A stretch of 35,507 nucleotides of DNA from Cytophagales bacterium. Its GTDB lineage: Bacteria; Bacteroidota; Bacteroidia; Cytophagales; CCMP332. This document shows, piece by piece, positions 16,575 to 24,038 of the stretch. The position numbers and the translations under genes are program-made. Each line of letters starts with the position of its first letter. The first letter of the stretch is position 1. The stretch is taken from contig JANQSY010000116.1 of NCBI GenBank assembly GCA_028279065.1, forward strand, positions 1 to 35,507, read 5' to 3'. Below the pieces are notes generated by a model that saw only the letters and a list, made by a program, of their open reading frames with translations, made no database searches and was not told the DNA's origin.

Positions 16575-17939
16575 ATGAAAAAAGGACTTTACTTCCTCAT
16601 TTCTGGACTTTTCCTGCTTTACTCTTGCAACCCCGAACCCAGTTCAACCGATCCTCCCCCTCCACCCACTGACGAGAGCACATGGGCTACCATCCAAAAC
16701 TCAATATTCAAACAGAATTGTGTATCCTGCCACCAGCCCGGGAATGCATTTGCAACCCAATCCGGACTTGTCCTGACAGCTGACGAGGCTTACAACCAGC
16801 TGATAAATATTCCTCCAAAGAATCAGGCAGCAAAGAATGATGGATTGGTAAGGGTTGGCACAACCGGACTTCCTTCCTTGGTGAATTCCTATCTATGGGA
16901 AAAGATCAATGCCGCGAACTTTGAGCATTTTTATTCTGACCATCCGGAATATGGAGAGCTTATGCCGCTTAATCTTCCTCCCCTGACCAACGGTGAGATC
17001 GAATATATCCGCCAGTGGATCATTGAAGGGGCTCCTGAGACGGGTGATGTGGTAAGCAGGAATATCCTCAATGACAGCACAAGATTTCTTTTTCCCGGAG
17101 ATGAATTTACAGCCCCTAACCCTCCTTCCCAAGGGGTTCAGGTCCACCTTGATCAATTTGATGTCAATCCAAATTTTGAAAGGGAGCTATTCAAATACCA
17201 GGATCTTAACAATCCGGAGGACCTTTATGTGAACCGGATCGAGATCATTATGCGCCAGGGAAGCCATCACTTTATTCTATATGACTTTACCCCTGGATCG
17301 GCTCTTCCGCCCAAAGGCGTGATCAGAGACCTTAGAAATCCGGATGGGTCCAATAACATTAACACGCTCCTGACCATGATCAACCAAGTGTTTTTCTTTG
17401 GCACACAGCTCAGGATCACCGACTATCGATTCCCATCAGGAGTGGCGCTTAAGGTTGATGCTAATAAGGCCCTTGACCTCAATTCACATTACGCCAACTA
17501 TACCAGCGATACCATTCCCGGGGAGGTCTATGTGAATTTACATAGCATACCCAGATCCGAGGTGCAGCATACAGCCAAGAATCTCTTTTTGAACAACACG
17601 GATTTCACACTTCCAGCCAACCAGGTCACCACGTTAAGTAAGACGTTTAAATTCTTTGATGAGCGAAAAGTTTTCATGTTGACATCTCATGCTCATCAGC
17701 AAATGCTGGATTTCAAGATCTACATCAGTGGCGGGGCAAGAGATGGTGAGTTGGTCTACTATACCGACGATTGGGAACATCCACCATTGATGAAGTATGA
17801 TCCTCCCATAAGCCTGAAGTTTGGTGAAGGTTTGGTTGCTGAGGCCACCTACAACAACAACACATCAGAAGATAAAGGCTTCGGGTTCCTCAGCACCGAT
17901 GAGATGATGATCATCTTTGGGGCGTACTACAATGAGTAG
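16575..17939 (+). CDS. Lipoprotein with haem c site and copper type II monooxygenase-like domain
   Basis: A 454-residue predicted lipoprotein: lipobox L-L-Y-S-C (Cys18), then a Pro-rich linker. A single haem c motif C-V-S-C-H (49-53) follows, with M-P-L at 130 as a possible axial Met. The C-terminal half (about 185-454) resembles the PHM/DBM-type copper monooxygenase fold. Candidate copper ligands are His231-His232 (Q-G-S-H-H-F-I), His305 (L-N-S-H-Y-A-N), His372/His374 (T-S-H-A-H) and Met444 (T-D-E-M-M-I-I-F-G-A-Y-Y). A haem domain could pass electrons to the copper centre. Substrate unknown. The copper assignment rests on motif reading and needs structural confirmation; the haem site is certain. 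Confidence 0.85.
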   Translation: MKKGLYFLISGLFLLYSCNPEPSSTDPPPPPTDESTWATIQNSIFKQNCVSCHQPGNAFATQSGLVLTADEAYNQLINIPPKNQAAKNDGLVRVGTTGLPSLVNSYLWEKINAANFEHFYSDHPEYGELMPLNLPPLTNGEIEYIRQWIIEGAPETGDVVSRNILNDSTRFLFPGDEFTAPNPPSQGVQVHLDQFDVNPNFERELFKYQDLNNPEDLYVNRIEIIMRQGSHHFILYDFTPGSALPPKGVIRDLRNPDGSNNINTLLTMINQVFFFGTQLRITDYRFPSGVALKVDANKALDLNSHYANYTSDTIPGEVYVNLHSIPRSEVQHTAKNLFLNNTDFTLPANQVTTLSKTFKFFDERKVFMLTSHAHQQMLDFKIYISGGARDGELVYYTDDWEHPPLMKYDPPISLKFGEGLVAEATYNNNTSEDKGFGFLSTDEMMIIFGAYYNE

Positions 17940-17940
17940 C

Positions 17941-17989
17941 TGAAAGTTGACAGTGGATAGTTCTAGATTCTGTCAATTATCAACTTTCA
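17941..17989. repeat. Intergenic inverted repeat between convergent genes
   Basis: TGAAAGTTGA (17941-17950) pairs with TCAACTTTCA (17980-17989), and an inner TTGACAG/CTGTCAA pair is also present. Motifs of the type GTTGACAG/AGTTGAAAG recur in intergenic regions of many Bacteroidota, as far as I recall, so this may be one copy of a dispersed element. It overlaps the TGA of the minus-strand lipoprotein gene. There is no T tract, so terminator function is uncertain. Confidence 0.55.
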
Positions 17990-18433
17990 ACTATTTCCAT
18001 TTAATTGTTTCAGAATATCTGCCTGATTAACATAGATCTGAATAAACGAGATCTTCTCATCCCTGAACCTAACTCTGACATGTAGGGGGAAGCGCAGCCA
18101 GCGGTCCTTAGCTCCATGGTGGAATTCTGCTTCGTAATAGTAGAAGACCTCTTCTCCCACCTGAAATGATTCTTCATTGTTTCGGTGAGCCAGATCAAAT
18201 GCTTTGTGAAAGCTCCTCCAGGAGTCGATCAATTCATCTCGATTCAGGCTGTCGCTGATCTTAGGTCCCACGAATAGCAGGTCAGGATGAAGCAAATTCT
18301 CAAGGGACTTATAGTCTTGGGAAAAGGAAGCCTCAAAATAGGCTTTCATCAGGCCCTGCTTTGCATCTTCACCATGGCTACAAGCCATTAGTGAGATGAA
18401 GACCGTGATCAGGATTTTTGCAAAGAGTTTCAT
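17987..18433 (-). CDS. SnoaL/NTF2-like lipoprotein
   Basis: A 148-residue protein with a lipoprotein signal (L-M-A-C, Cys18) and one NTF2-like domain: L-M-K-A-Y-F-E-A-S-F-S-Q-D-Y-K-S-L-E-N-L-L-H-P-D-L-L-F-V-G-P, and C-terminal strands V-R-F-R-D-E-K-I-S-F-I-Q-I-Y-V-N. Such domains bind small ligands or act as small enzymes; the fold gives no specific function. It is divergent from the outer-membrane barrel gene, and its stop codon lies inside an intergenic inverted repeat shared with the convergent haem/copper gene. Confidence 0.87.
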   Translation of the reverse strand: MKLFAKILITVFISLMACSHGEDAKQGLMKAYFEASFSQDYKSLENLLHPDLLFVGPKISDSLNRDELIDSWRSFHKAFDLAHRNNEESFQVGEEVFYYYEAEFHHGAKDRWLRFPLHVRVRFRDEKISFIQIYVNQADILKQLNGNS

Positions 18434-18500
18434 AAAGTATCAAATACGGCGGTTCTTGTATCTTTATGATGTTGAGCCAGGGATTAACCTTAAAGAAATT

Positions 18501-19124
18501 GTGAAATATCTATTAATCATAATCCTTTTTATCCTACCTGGATGCCTTTTTGGCCAGGATGGTGGTGTAAAACCAGAAATTTCTCAAGATCGTCTCAGGC
18601 AAACGTCTATAGGTCTCAGAGCTGTTCCGATCTACTATGAGGATGGTACCGGTTCATCGGTTTTTGGATTTGGTATAAGTCCCAATATTGGGTTTTTCCT
18701 TTCAAAGCATTTCTCAATTGAGAGCAGTATTTTCTTCTATTATACCGATAACCTCAGCTATACCGATCAGATCTCGGGAGAGGAAGAGAAATCCTCCAGT
18801 ACAAGTTTCGGCTTGTTGCTGAGCGGCCGATACCATGTTTTCCCGGGAAAACGGACTGCCTTTTTTGCTGAGCTGGGAGTCGGTTCCGCGGTGATCACCT
18901 ATTGTGCAAAGGAATCCGATCCTGTCTATGATCCGAGTGAGCTAAACGCTGGTTGCCTGGTTCTTTCTACGGGCATCGGTATGCTTTATTCCTTCTCTCC
19001 CAGATTCGATCTGGAAGTTTTGGTTCCCTATATAATCGTATGGAACGTGACCAACGGAAAGAATTCAGACTATCCCTATAATGGTCTTGCAGGGCCGACG
19101 ATCGGGCTGAGATATAGGTTTTAA
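18501..19124 (+). CDS. Outer-membrane beta-barrel protein (porin-like, unassigned)
   Basis: The frame is open from 18396, but that start would overlap the divergent lipoprotein gene. The GTG at 18501 starts directly at a signal peptide (M-K-Y-L-L-I-I-I-L-F-I-L-P-G-C-L-F-G-Q), giving 207 residues. The mature part has alternating amphipathic strands such as F-G-F-G-I-S-P-N-I-G-F-F-L-S and S-I-E-S-S-I-F-F-Y-Y. It ends P-T-I-G-L-R-Y-R-F with a terminal Phe, as expected of a barrel. No ligand can be inferred. The LPGC sequence could be read as a weak lipobox, but a signal peptidase I site after F-G-Q is more likely. Confidence 0.8.
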   Translation: MKYLLIIILFILPGCLFGQDGGVKPEISQDRLRQTSIGLRAVPIYYEDGTGSSVFGFGISPNIGFFLSKHFSIESSIFFYYTDNLSYTDQISGEEEKSSSTSFGLLLSGRYHVFPGKRTAFFAELGVGSAVITYCAKESDPVYDPSELNAGCLVLSTGIGMLYSFSPRFDLEVLVPYIIVWNVTNGKNSDYPYNGLAGPTIGLRYRF

Positions 19125-19136
19125 TTCCTTGAGCTT

Positions 19137-19589
19137 ATGGCTTTGACAAGAAAAGAGCGTTTAGAATTTTGCAGCATTTGCGTAAGGCGAAAAATGGACC
19201 TGAAAAGGGGATTACTTTGTTCCCTTACCAATGAATTCGCAGACTTTGAAGAGAATTGTCCTGATTTTGAACCGGATCTTAAAGCAGAAGAACAGCTCAT
19301 TCGGAGAGACATGAAATTAACTGGAGATGGATTTGCCGGAGACCCAATGGATTTCAAAAAAAACAAGGAACAAGGTTATATCGTCTTTGGCCTTGGGTTG
19401 CTTTTCTCCCTTTTCCTGTCATTTTTGGGAGCCGCTGCTGGAATAGTATATTTTGTTGGTTTGGGAGCAATTGTTGTAGGGATCAGACAATACATGAGAG
19501 GGGCAGAGCAGGAAAAAAAGTACAATGAATTCATTGAGAAAAGAAAGAAGAGGGAGGAGGATCTGGGAAAAGAAAATCAAGGCCTTTAA
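19137..19589 (+). CDS. Small membrane protein with N-terminal four-cysteine motif
   Basis: 150 residues, 12 bases after the barrel gene. The N-terminus has Cys12, Cys15, Cys28 and Cys41 in F-C-S-I-C-V-R-R-K-M, L-L-C-S-L-T-N-E and E-N-C-P-D-F-E, which looks like a small zinc-binding ribbon. The same arrangement occurs, in my recollection, in short uncharacterised Bacteroidota proteins. Two adjacent hydrophobic segments (about 79-117) form a membrane hairpin, followed by a highly charged Lys/Glu tail. No signal peptide, so the zinc-like end is probably cytosolic. Function unknown. Confidence 0.85.
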   Translation: MALTRKERLEFCSICVRRKMDLKRGLLCSLTNEFADFEENCPDFEPDLKAEEQLIRRDMKLTGDGFAGDPMDFKKNKEQGYIVFGLGLLFSLFLSFLGAAAGIVYFVGLGAIVVGIRQYMRGAEQEKKYNEFIEKRKKREEDLGKENQGL

Positions 19590-19609
19590 AATGTGGAATC
19601 TACCCAACT

Positions 19610-20116
19610 ATGCATCAGCCACCTCTCTATTTTATACATCAACCGCCCTTTTATTCCTACTCCTTTCAAAGTAGTCAAGGACTTAATCCTTATGAGCTAA
19701 AAAGAAGGGTCGCAATCCTTCAAGAAAAGTTTGGTGGTGAGATCCAAGAAATCACTCAAGGCAATTGGGTTTACAAATTCACCCCAAATACGAGACTTTC
19801 CTTGAAGCCTTTCATTTGTAAAGTTTTATATAACCAAGAGAATTCAATGTTAAGAATTGCTTTTGAAGCCAAGGGCTACTTTAAGGCATTCCACTTTTTC
19901 CATTTCTCGATTCTTTTTGGAACGTTTCTGTTTACAATTTGGATTTGGCTCTATTCAGGTCTTTTGATAGTAGGGATCTTCCCTTTTTTCGTAATCCTAT
20001 TATTCTTTGCCATAAGAATGCAACAGCTTAATTTTCTTGCTGATGCCAGGTCAACCACGATCCCAACTTTAAAAAAGGATCTCCTACAGGGATTTACGGT
20101 TGTTGCAGAACCATAA
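19610..20116 (+). CDS. Small membrane protein, unknown
   Basis: 168 residues. The N-terminus repeats H-Q-P-P-x-Y/F. A soluble region of about 80 residues (L-K-R-R-V-A-I-L-Q-E-K-F-G-G-E-I-Q-E) is followed by two strongly hydrophobic segments (about 94-139) and a short basic tail. I recognise no family. It lies 20 bases after the four-cysteine gene and 2 bases before the next frame, so it looks co-transcribed with both. This stretch appears more A+T rich than the surrounding genes. Confidence 0.7.
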   Translation: MHQPPLYFIHQPPFYSYSFQSSQGLNPYELKRRVAILQEKFGGEIQEITQGNWVYKFTPNTRLSLKPFICKVLYNQENSMLRIAFEAKGYFKAFHFFHFSILFGTFLFTIWIWLYSGLLIVGIFPFFVILLFFAIRMQQLNFLADARSTTIPTLKKDLLQGFTVVAEP

Positions 20117-20118
20117 GC

Positions 20119-20511
20119 TTGAGAACCTCCAAACCAATAATTGAACAATACTCCTATTTAGCCAAAAAAAGGCCTTGGCTTGTTGTTTTGGTTTTCCTAA
20201 CCCTCCTGCCGATAACAATCTATTTTTTATTTAACCCCTTTTTTCAGCACGGGTCGAGCATTCATCTTGTTCTTATAACTGGCTCAATAGGAATTATTCA
20301 ACTTATTGGATTTATCCATCTCGGCCACATTCATTTGAAGAAGCCGGTGTTTTTTCCTTTCTGTCTTCTTTTGAGTGTAACAGTATTAGGCATGTCGCTA
20401 AGAATACTTCATATTCCATTCCCAAAATGGATTACTTTAATTGGATTAATCGGCACTTTGAGTATTATTCTTATCAATAGAATTAAGGGAAGAGGCCTTC
20501 AGAATGAATAA
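20119..20511 (+). CDS. Small multi-pass membrane protein, unknown
   Basis: 130 residues with about four membrane segments. The only usable start near the previous stop is TTG at 20119, two bases after the TAA, suggesting coupled translation; there is no better ATG before the first membrane helix. The segment R-I-L-H-I-P-F-P-K-W-I-T-L-I-G-L-I-G is reminiscent of the K/R-x-x-H-x-P-x-x-x helix found in GldL and many small Bacteroidota membrane proteins, but no homology is claimed. Function unknown. Confidence 0.6.
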   Translation: MRTSKPIIEQYSYLAKKRPWLVVLVFLTLLPITIYFLFNPFFQHGSSIHLVLITGSIGIIQLIGFIHLGHIHLKKPVFFPFCLLLSVTVLGMSLRILHIPFPKWITLIGLIGTLSIILINRIKGRGLQNE

Positions 20512-20544
20512 AGTGTTCAATACCCCTATGAAAAATTATAGTCT

Positions 20545-21636
20545 CTAATTTACCCTTAACTTAACCGAATATTTTTGGTCTTTACCTAATAGCTGAACAA
20601 AGTAAATTCCCTCCTTTAACGCAAGATATTTTTGTTCTCCTTCACTGATCAAAAACTCCTCCACCCTCCTTCCTACCCTATCAAATATCTGGACAAGAAA
20701 TTCAACTTGTAATTCTGCACCCTTAACTCTGAACTGTCCATCTTGATAAGTGAACTGGGCCTCCTCCTTCTCTTCAAATTCATTCAAAAAGGTCGTACTT
20801 GTGTCTCCAGGTATAGTACTATCCCCCCAGATCAACTCGGCATAGGCAGGGTGGTCGATAAATGGATTCCGGTTGTTCTGGATCCCATAGACCTCATTGT
20901 TTCGGTCGTTCTCTTTGACGCTTACCGTATCAGCTCTATGCCAGTCCATCAACATATCAGCGGCCCAGTTGGTGAAGTCATCTCCGCTTAGCATATCGCT
21001 GTTCCAGTTCGAGATCTGGCTATAATACCGGGTTAGCATATAGAAGTAAGTCCTGGCAAAATCACCTTTGTACTCATCGATCGGTTCAAAAACGGTCCCA
21101 GAGTAGCCAGAGACGGAGGACGAACCCCTTTTGCTTCCATTCTGTGAGGTCCAGTTGGGATTATTGGTTTCGCCATAAGCAAGATTCCCCCTTTGCCCAT
21201 TGGTATAGCCATCTGTTGGGTATAAGTGAAAGAGGTCGGTATTCATTGGACTTTGGTCTCCAAACCAACTCCGAGGAAATGAGTGCTCACGGTTATAGCA
21301 ATCCCCTTCCCCCGAATAATTCCCGCATTGATCTGTGAAAAAGTTATAGGCATAGTGCGGTATTCCTGCAGGATCATCTGAATACATATCCCATACCGTG
21401 CTATCGGGCTTTCGGTCAGTATTCCAGAAATGGTTCCATAAGCTGGAATAGCTCTGAACCTGATGCCCATCTATGATCTTGGAGAGCTCAAATCTCAATG
21501 TATCCCCATCCAACCCCATAGCGGGATCGTAATAACCCGGAGGGATCTGCCCCAAAAGGTTTGAATATGGAGCAGTCAGAAAAAGGGTCGTAATCAGTAT
21601 CTTTCGTAATGACCTCATTGGGCTTTGCAGCTTCAT
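20545..21636 (-). CDS. Secreted endonuclease I with type IX secretion tail
   Basis: Extracellular nuclease of the endonuclease I family. Active-site blocks are clear: C-Y-N-R-E-H-S-F-P-R-S-W-F-G, D-L-F-H-L-Y-P-T-D-G-Y-T-N-G-Q-R-G-N, and K-G-D-F-A-R-T-Y-F-Y-M. The last 60 or so residues (V-Q-I-F-D-R-V-G-R-R-V, then L-K-E-G-I-Y-F-V-Q-L-L) form a C-terminal sorting domain of the type IX system. The frame is open to 21834, but that would overlap the upstream gene and place a signal peptide internally. The ATG at 21636 (or 21618) puts the signal peptide R-S-L-R-K-I-L-I-T-T-L-F-L at the start. Likely role: degradation of external DNA for nutrients. Confidence 0.92.
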   Translation of the reverse strand: MKLQSPMRSLRKILITTLFLTAPYSNLLGQIPPGYYDPAMGLDGDTLRFELSKIIDGHQVQSYSSLWNHFWNTDRKPDSTVWDMYSDDPAGIPHYAYNFFTDQCGNYSGEGDCYNREHSFPRSWFGDQSPMNTDLFHLYPTDGYTNGQRGNLAYGETNNPNWTSQNGSKRGSSSVSGYSGTVFEPIDEYKGDFARTYFYMLTRYYSQISNWNSDMLSGDDFTNWAADMLMDWHRADTVSVKENDRNNEVYGIQNNRNPFIDHPAYAELIWGDSTIPGDTSTTFLNEFEEKEEAQFTYQDGQFRVKGAELQVEFLVQIFDRVGRRVEEFLISEGEQKYLALKEGIYFVQLLGKDQKYSVKLRVN

Positions 21637-21742
21637 TTGATTGGATTGCTCAAAGGAAGAAAAAAATCCTATCCCCGGGAAAAAGAAGCTCTTGTATATG
21701 AAGAAGAACAGAATTTTCTCTGGCTGGATTAAGCCTTGTGGA

Positions 21743-22534
21743 TCACTTTTTTCTGTTGACACCAAACCTCCAGGAAACCCCAGCCGAGCCTCCGAGGCCT
21801 TGCAGATCTCCTGAGATCCCCAGGTAAGAACCAATAAGATCGAGTTGAAGTGAGTTGTTGATCAGATACGCCATGCCCACATTCATCCCGAACCCCTGAG
21901 ATTCAAAATATAGATTCCCAAAAGCTTCAATGAAGACCGAAACCTTATCCGATATTCCCCTTGAAAGGTTCAAAGTTCCAGCCCCATAAGGCTCTGCTCC
22001 TAGTTCGTCCCACACGAGACCAAGGTTTGAACTAAGGAGGAACCAATTGGAAACAGGAGTATTAAAAAGGAGGAAAATCCGGGGAGCAGGTTCATCGATC
22101 CGGTATTCCGGAGGACCGATCTCCTGAACCCTGAAATCGGCCTGAATACCAAGAGAAGGCTTTTTTTCTTTTCCATCCAATAAATTGAAACGCAATCCCA
22201 AATTCATCACCTCCAGGCCTCCGAATTGGTTTTCAACTCCCATCGATGTTTCGGTTTGCCATCTCACCACAAAAGCCGCCCTGAATTCCAGCCTTTCGAT
22301 AATGCCATACCTTGCCACCAAGGAAACGTTTGGTCCATAGGTGCGATAATCCAGACTAACATGATCTACATCGAAATAGCTCAAACCGCTTTGGATCTGA
22401 GCCATTCCCTGCCCTACCGTAGTGGCAGCATCGGTATTCCCCGGCCTGTCAGAGCGAAGAACTTCAGACAATTGTCCATAGGAAGGGATGTACGTCCAGA
22501 TCAGGGCAAGCATGATCAGGCCAAACCGGAGCAT
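21743..22534 (-). CDS. Outer-membrane channel, phenol_MetA_deg-like family
   Basis: About 263 residues with a signal peptide (M-L-R-F-G-L-I-M-L-A-L-I-W-T-Y-I-P-S-Y-G-Q). The mature protein starts with the family-like L-R-S-D-R-P-G-N-T-D-A-A-T-T-V-G-Q-G-M-A-Q-I-Q-S-G. Alternating beta strands follow to a C-terminal S-W-R-F, as in barrels annotated as putative MetA-pathway phenol degradation proteins. That name is historical and the substrate is unknown. I use the ATG at 22534; a TTG two codons upstream is also possible. It is 106 bases upstream of the endonuclease start. Confidence 0.82.
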   Translation of the reverse strand: MLRFGLIMLALIWTYIPSYGQLSEVLRSDRPGNTDAATTVGQGMAQIQSGLSYFDVDHVSLDYRTYGPNVSLVARYGIIERLEFRAAFVVRWQTETSMGVENQFGGLEVMNLGLRFNLLDGKEKKPSLGIQADFRVQEIGPPEYRIDEPAPRIFLLFNTPVSNWFLLSSNLGLVWDELGAEPYGAGTLNLSRGISDKVSVFIEAFGNLYFESQGFGMNVGMAYLINNSLQLDLIGSYLGISGDLQGLGGSAGVSWRFGVNRKK

Positions 22535-22563
22535 GCACAAAGTAAAAGGAAAAGATCTATTCC

Positions 22564-23331
22564 TTAGGCGGCGGATTTCACTTGACCGATGTCAACGACT
22601 TTGGTAGGTTTCAGTTTGATCACCCTTAGGGCTGCCATCAGTTTGATGAAATAATAGGTCGGATCGATCTCATGCCAGCGGTAGCCGAAATTCGGACTAT
22701 CGGCATGCTTATGGTGATTGTTGTGATAGCTCTCACCCAGCATTAGAAAATCAAATGGAAGGAAGTTTTTGGAGGTGTCCCCTACCTCAAAATTTCTGTA
22801 CCCATATAGGTGAGCAAACCAATTGATGATGGCGCCATGCACAGGGGAAAGGAACATCTGAATTGGTAAGAGCAACCACATCCACCACTCTGTGGCAAAC
22901 TGGTAATAAAACCCAACGTACAGTAAGCCCCAGAAGATCCTGGATGGCCATGACCTTGCAAAACGATCGAACCAGTTCCATTCCGGAACATTTTCTGTAA
23001 AGCGAGCATCAACCTCGGTTTTCTTGCTTGCGATCCCCGTGTAGATCTTCTTGGTCTTCCACATCATCGCAAACAGGTTCCTGTCATACTTTGGGCTATG
23101 AGGATCATTGGGCTTGTCTGCATAGGCATGATGCATTCTATGCATTATCCCATAACCATAAGGGCTCAGGTAATTTGATCCTTGAAACAACCATGAAAAG
23201 AAGAAAAAGAACTTCTCAGCGGTCTTGGACATGGTAAACTGTTGGTGGGAAGAATACCTATGATGAAAAAAGGTTTGAAACAGCAGACTCAGGTACCAAT
23301 GGCAGATAAAAAAAATGAGTATCTCTTTCAA
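22564..23331 (-). CDS. Fatty-acid (acyl-CoA/acyl-lipid) desaturase
   Basis: A 255-residue membrane di-iron desaturase. The three histidine boxes are present: H-H-R-Y-S-S-H (about 23-29), H-R-M-H-H-A-Y-A-D (about 64-72) and H-N-N-H-H-K-H near 212. Hydrophobic segments flank them. It introduces a double bond into fatty acyl chains to adjust membrane fluidity; position and substrate form are not evident. It is about 29 bases upstream of the outer-membrane channel gene. The 77-base gap to the sigma-factor gene has a single half-site GGGGTACTG but no palindrome. Confidence 0.93.
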   Translation of the reverse strand: MKEILIFFICHWYLSLLFQTFFHHRYSSHQQFTMSKTAEKFFFFFSWLFQGSNYLSPYGYGIMHRMHHAYADKPNDPHSPKYDRNLFAMMWKTKKIYTGIASKKTEVDARFTENVPEWNWFDRFARSWPSRIFWGLLYVGFYYQFATEWWMWLLLPIQMFLSPVHGAIINWFAHLYGYRNFEVGDTSKNFLPFDFLMLGESYHNNHHKHADSPNFGYRWHEIDPTYYFIKLMAALRVIKLKPTKVVDIGQVKSAA

Positions 23332-23408
23332 TTATTTATAGTTTTTGGGTTAAAAATCTTTTGTACTACACTATGAAGACTCCAGTACCCCATTCCTGTG
23401 ACAAAAAA

Positions 23409-24017
23409 CTATAATTTTTTTAGTTCGGGGTTCAAAAAAAAGAACAACTCGTGCATTTTGCCCTGGGAGGCTTCTTTGATCTTTGCCACCAGTTCCTCGG
23501 ATTTATGAAAAGCAATTTCCTCACCTTTTTTGATCTCGTCACCTATTTTGGCCTTGGCTCTACTCAAGATCTGCCTGCAATTTTCGGCTTTCTTACCTAG
23601 TATTTCCTGAATAACCTCATATTCGAGGTTGAAGACCTCCTTGAGTATGAAAACGCCCTTTTCTATGGGCTTAAGTTTTTTGTTCAAATAGGAAACCCCT
23701 CTTTTGAATTGACTATCCTGATCCAGAAAATCAAAGTCCATTTCAAAGTGATAATGATTCCGGGAGAAGTAGTCCTGAAACTTTTCAAGATTATCCCTTT
23801 TAACTTTTAGATTCCTTAGATGGGTCTGGCAATTATTGATCAGAGATCTGAAAAGATAAGACTTCGGGTTTTCGATCTTTTCGCTATCTGTTCGAAACCA
23901 TTTTTCTACAGTGTCCTGTACAATATCCTGGGCATCTTCAAATGAGCCTACCATCCTTTCTGCAGTAGCCTGAAGCCCTGGAAGGTACTTATGTATGTAT
24001 TGCCTCAGTTCCGACAA
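23409..24017 (-). CDS. ECF-type RNA polymerase sigma factor, ECF41-like without SnoaL domain
   Basis: 202 residues. Region 2: A-Q-D-I-V-Q-D-T-V-E-K-W-F and N-P-K-S-Y-L-F-R-S-L-I-N-N-C. Region 4: K-G-V-F-I-L-K-E-V-F-N-L-E-Y-E-V-I-Q-E-I-L-G-K-K-A-E-N-C-R-Q-I-L-S-R-A, very like the ECF41/SigJ class. Those proteins normally carry a C-terminal SnoaL-like extension that modulates activity. Here the protein stops just where that extension would begin (S-Q-G-K-M-H-E-L-F-F-F-L-N-P-E-L). No anti-sigma gene is adjacent and the downstream DNA shows no remnant of the missing domain. It is 21 bases after the bestrophin gene on the same strand. Confidence 0.9.
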   Translation of the reverse strand: MSELRQYIHKYLPGLQATAERMVGSFEDAQDIVQDTVEKWFRTDSEKIENPKSYLFRSLINNCQTHLRNLKVKRDNLEKFQDYFSRNHYHFEMDFDFLDQDSQFKRGVSYLNKKLKPIEKGVFILKEVFNLEYEVIQEILGKKAENCRQILSRAKAKIGDEIKKGEEIAFHKSEELVAKIKEASQGKMHELFFFLNPELKKL

Positions 24018-24038
24018 GAGATCAACTTTCCTGCAAAT

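Noticed and set aside
20520-20535. Half-site GGGGTATTGAA on the minus strand, identical in 11 bases to part of the regulator promoter
   Set aside because: The CCCC half is missing, no -7 box follows, and it points into the 3' end of a convergent gene. Probably chance.
23370-23400. Half-site GGGGTACTG upstream of the desaturase gene
   Set aside because: Only one arm of the palindrome is present and the -33/-7 spacing does not fit, so I did not add it to the candidate regulon.
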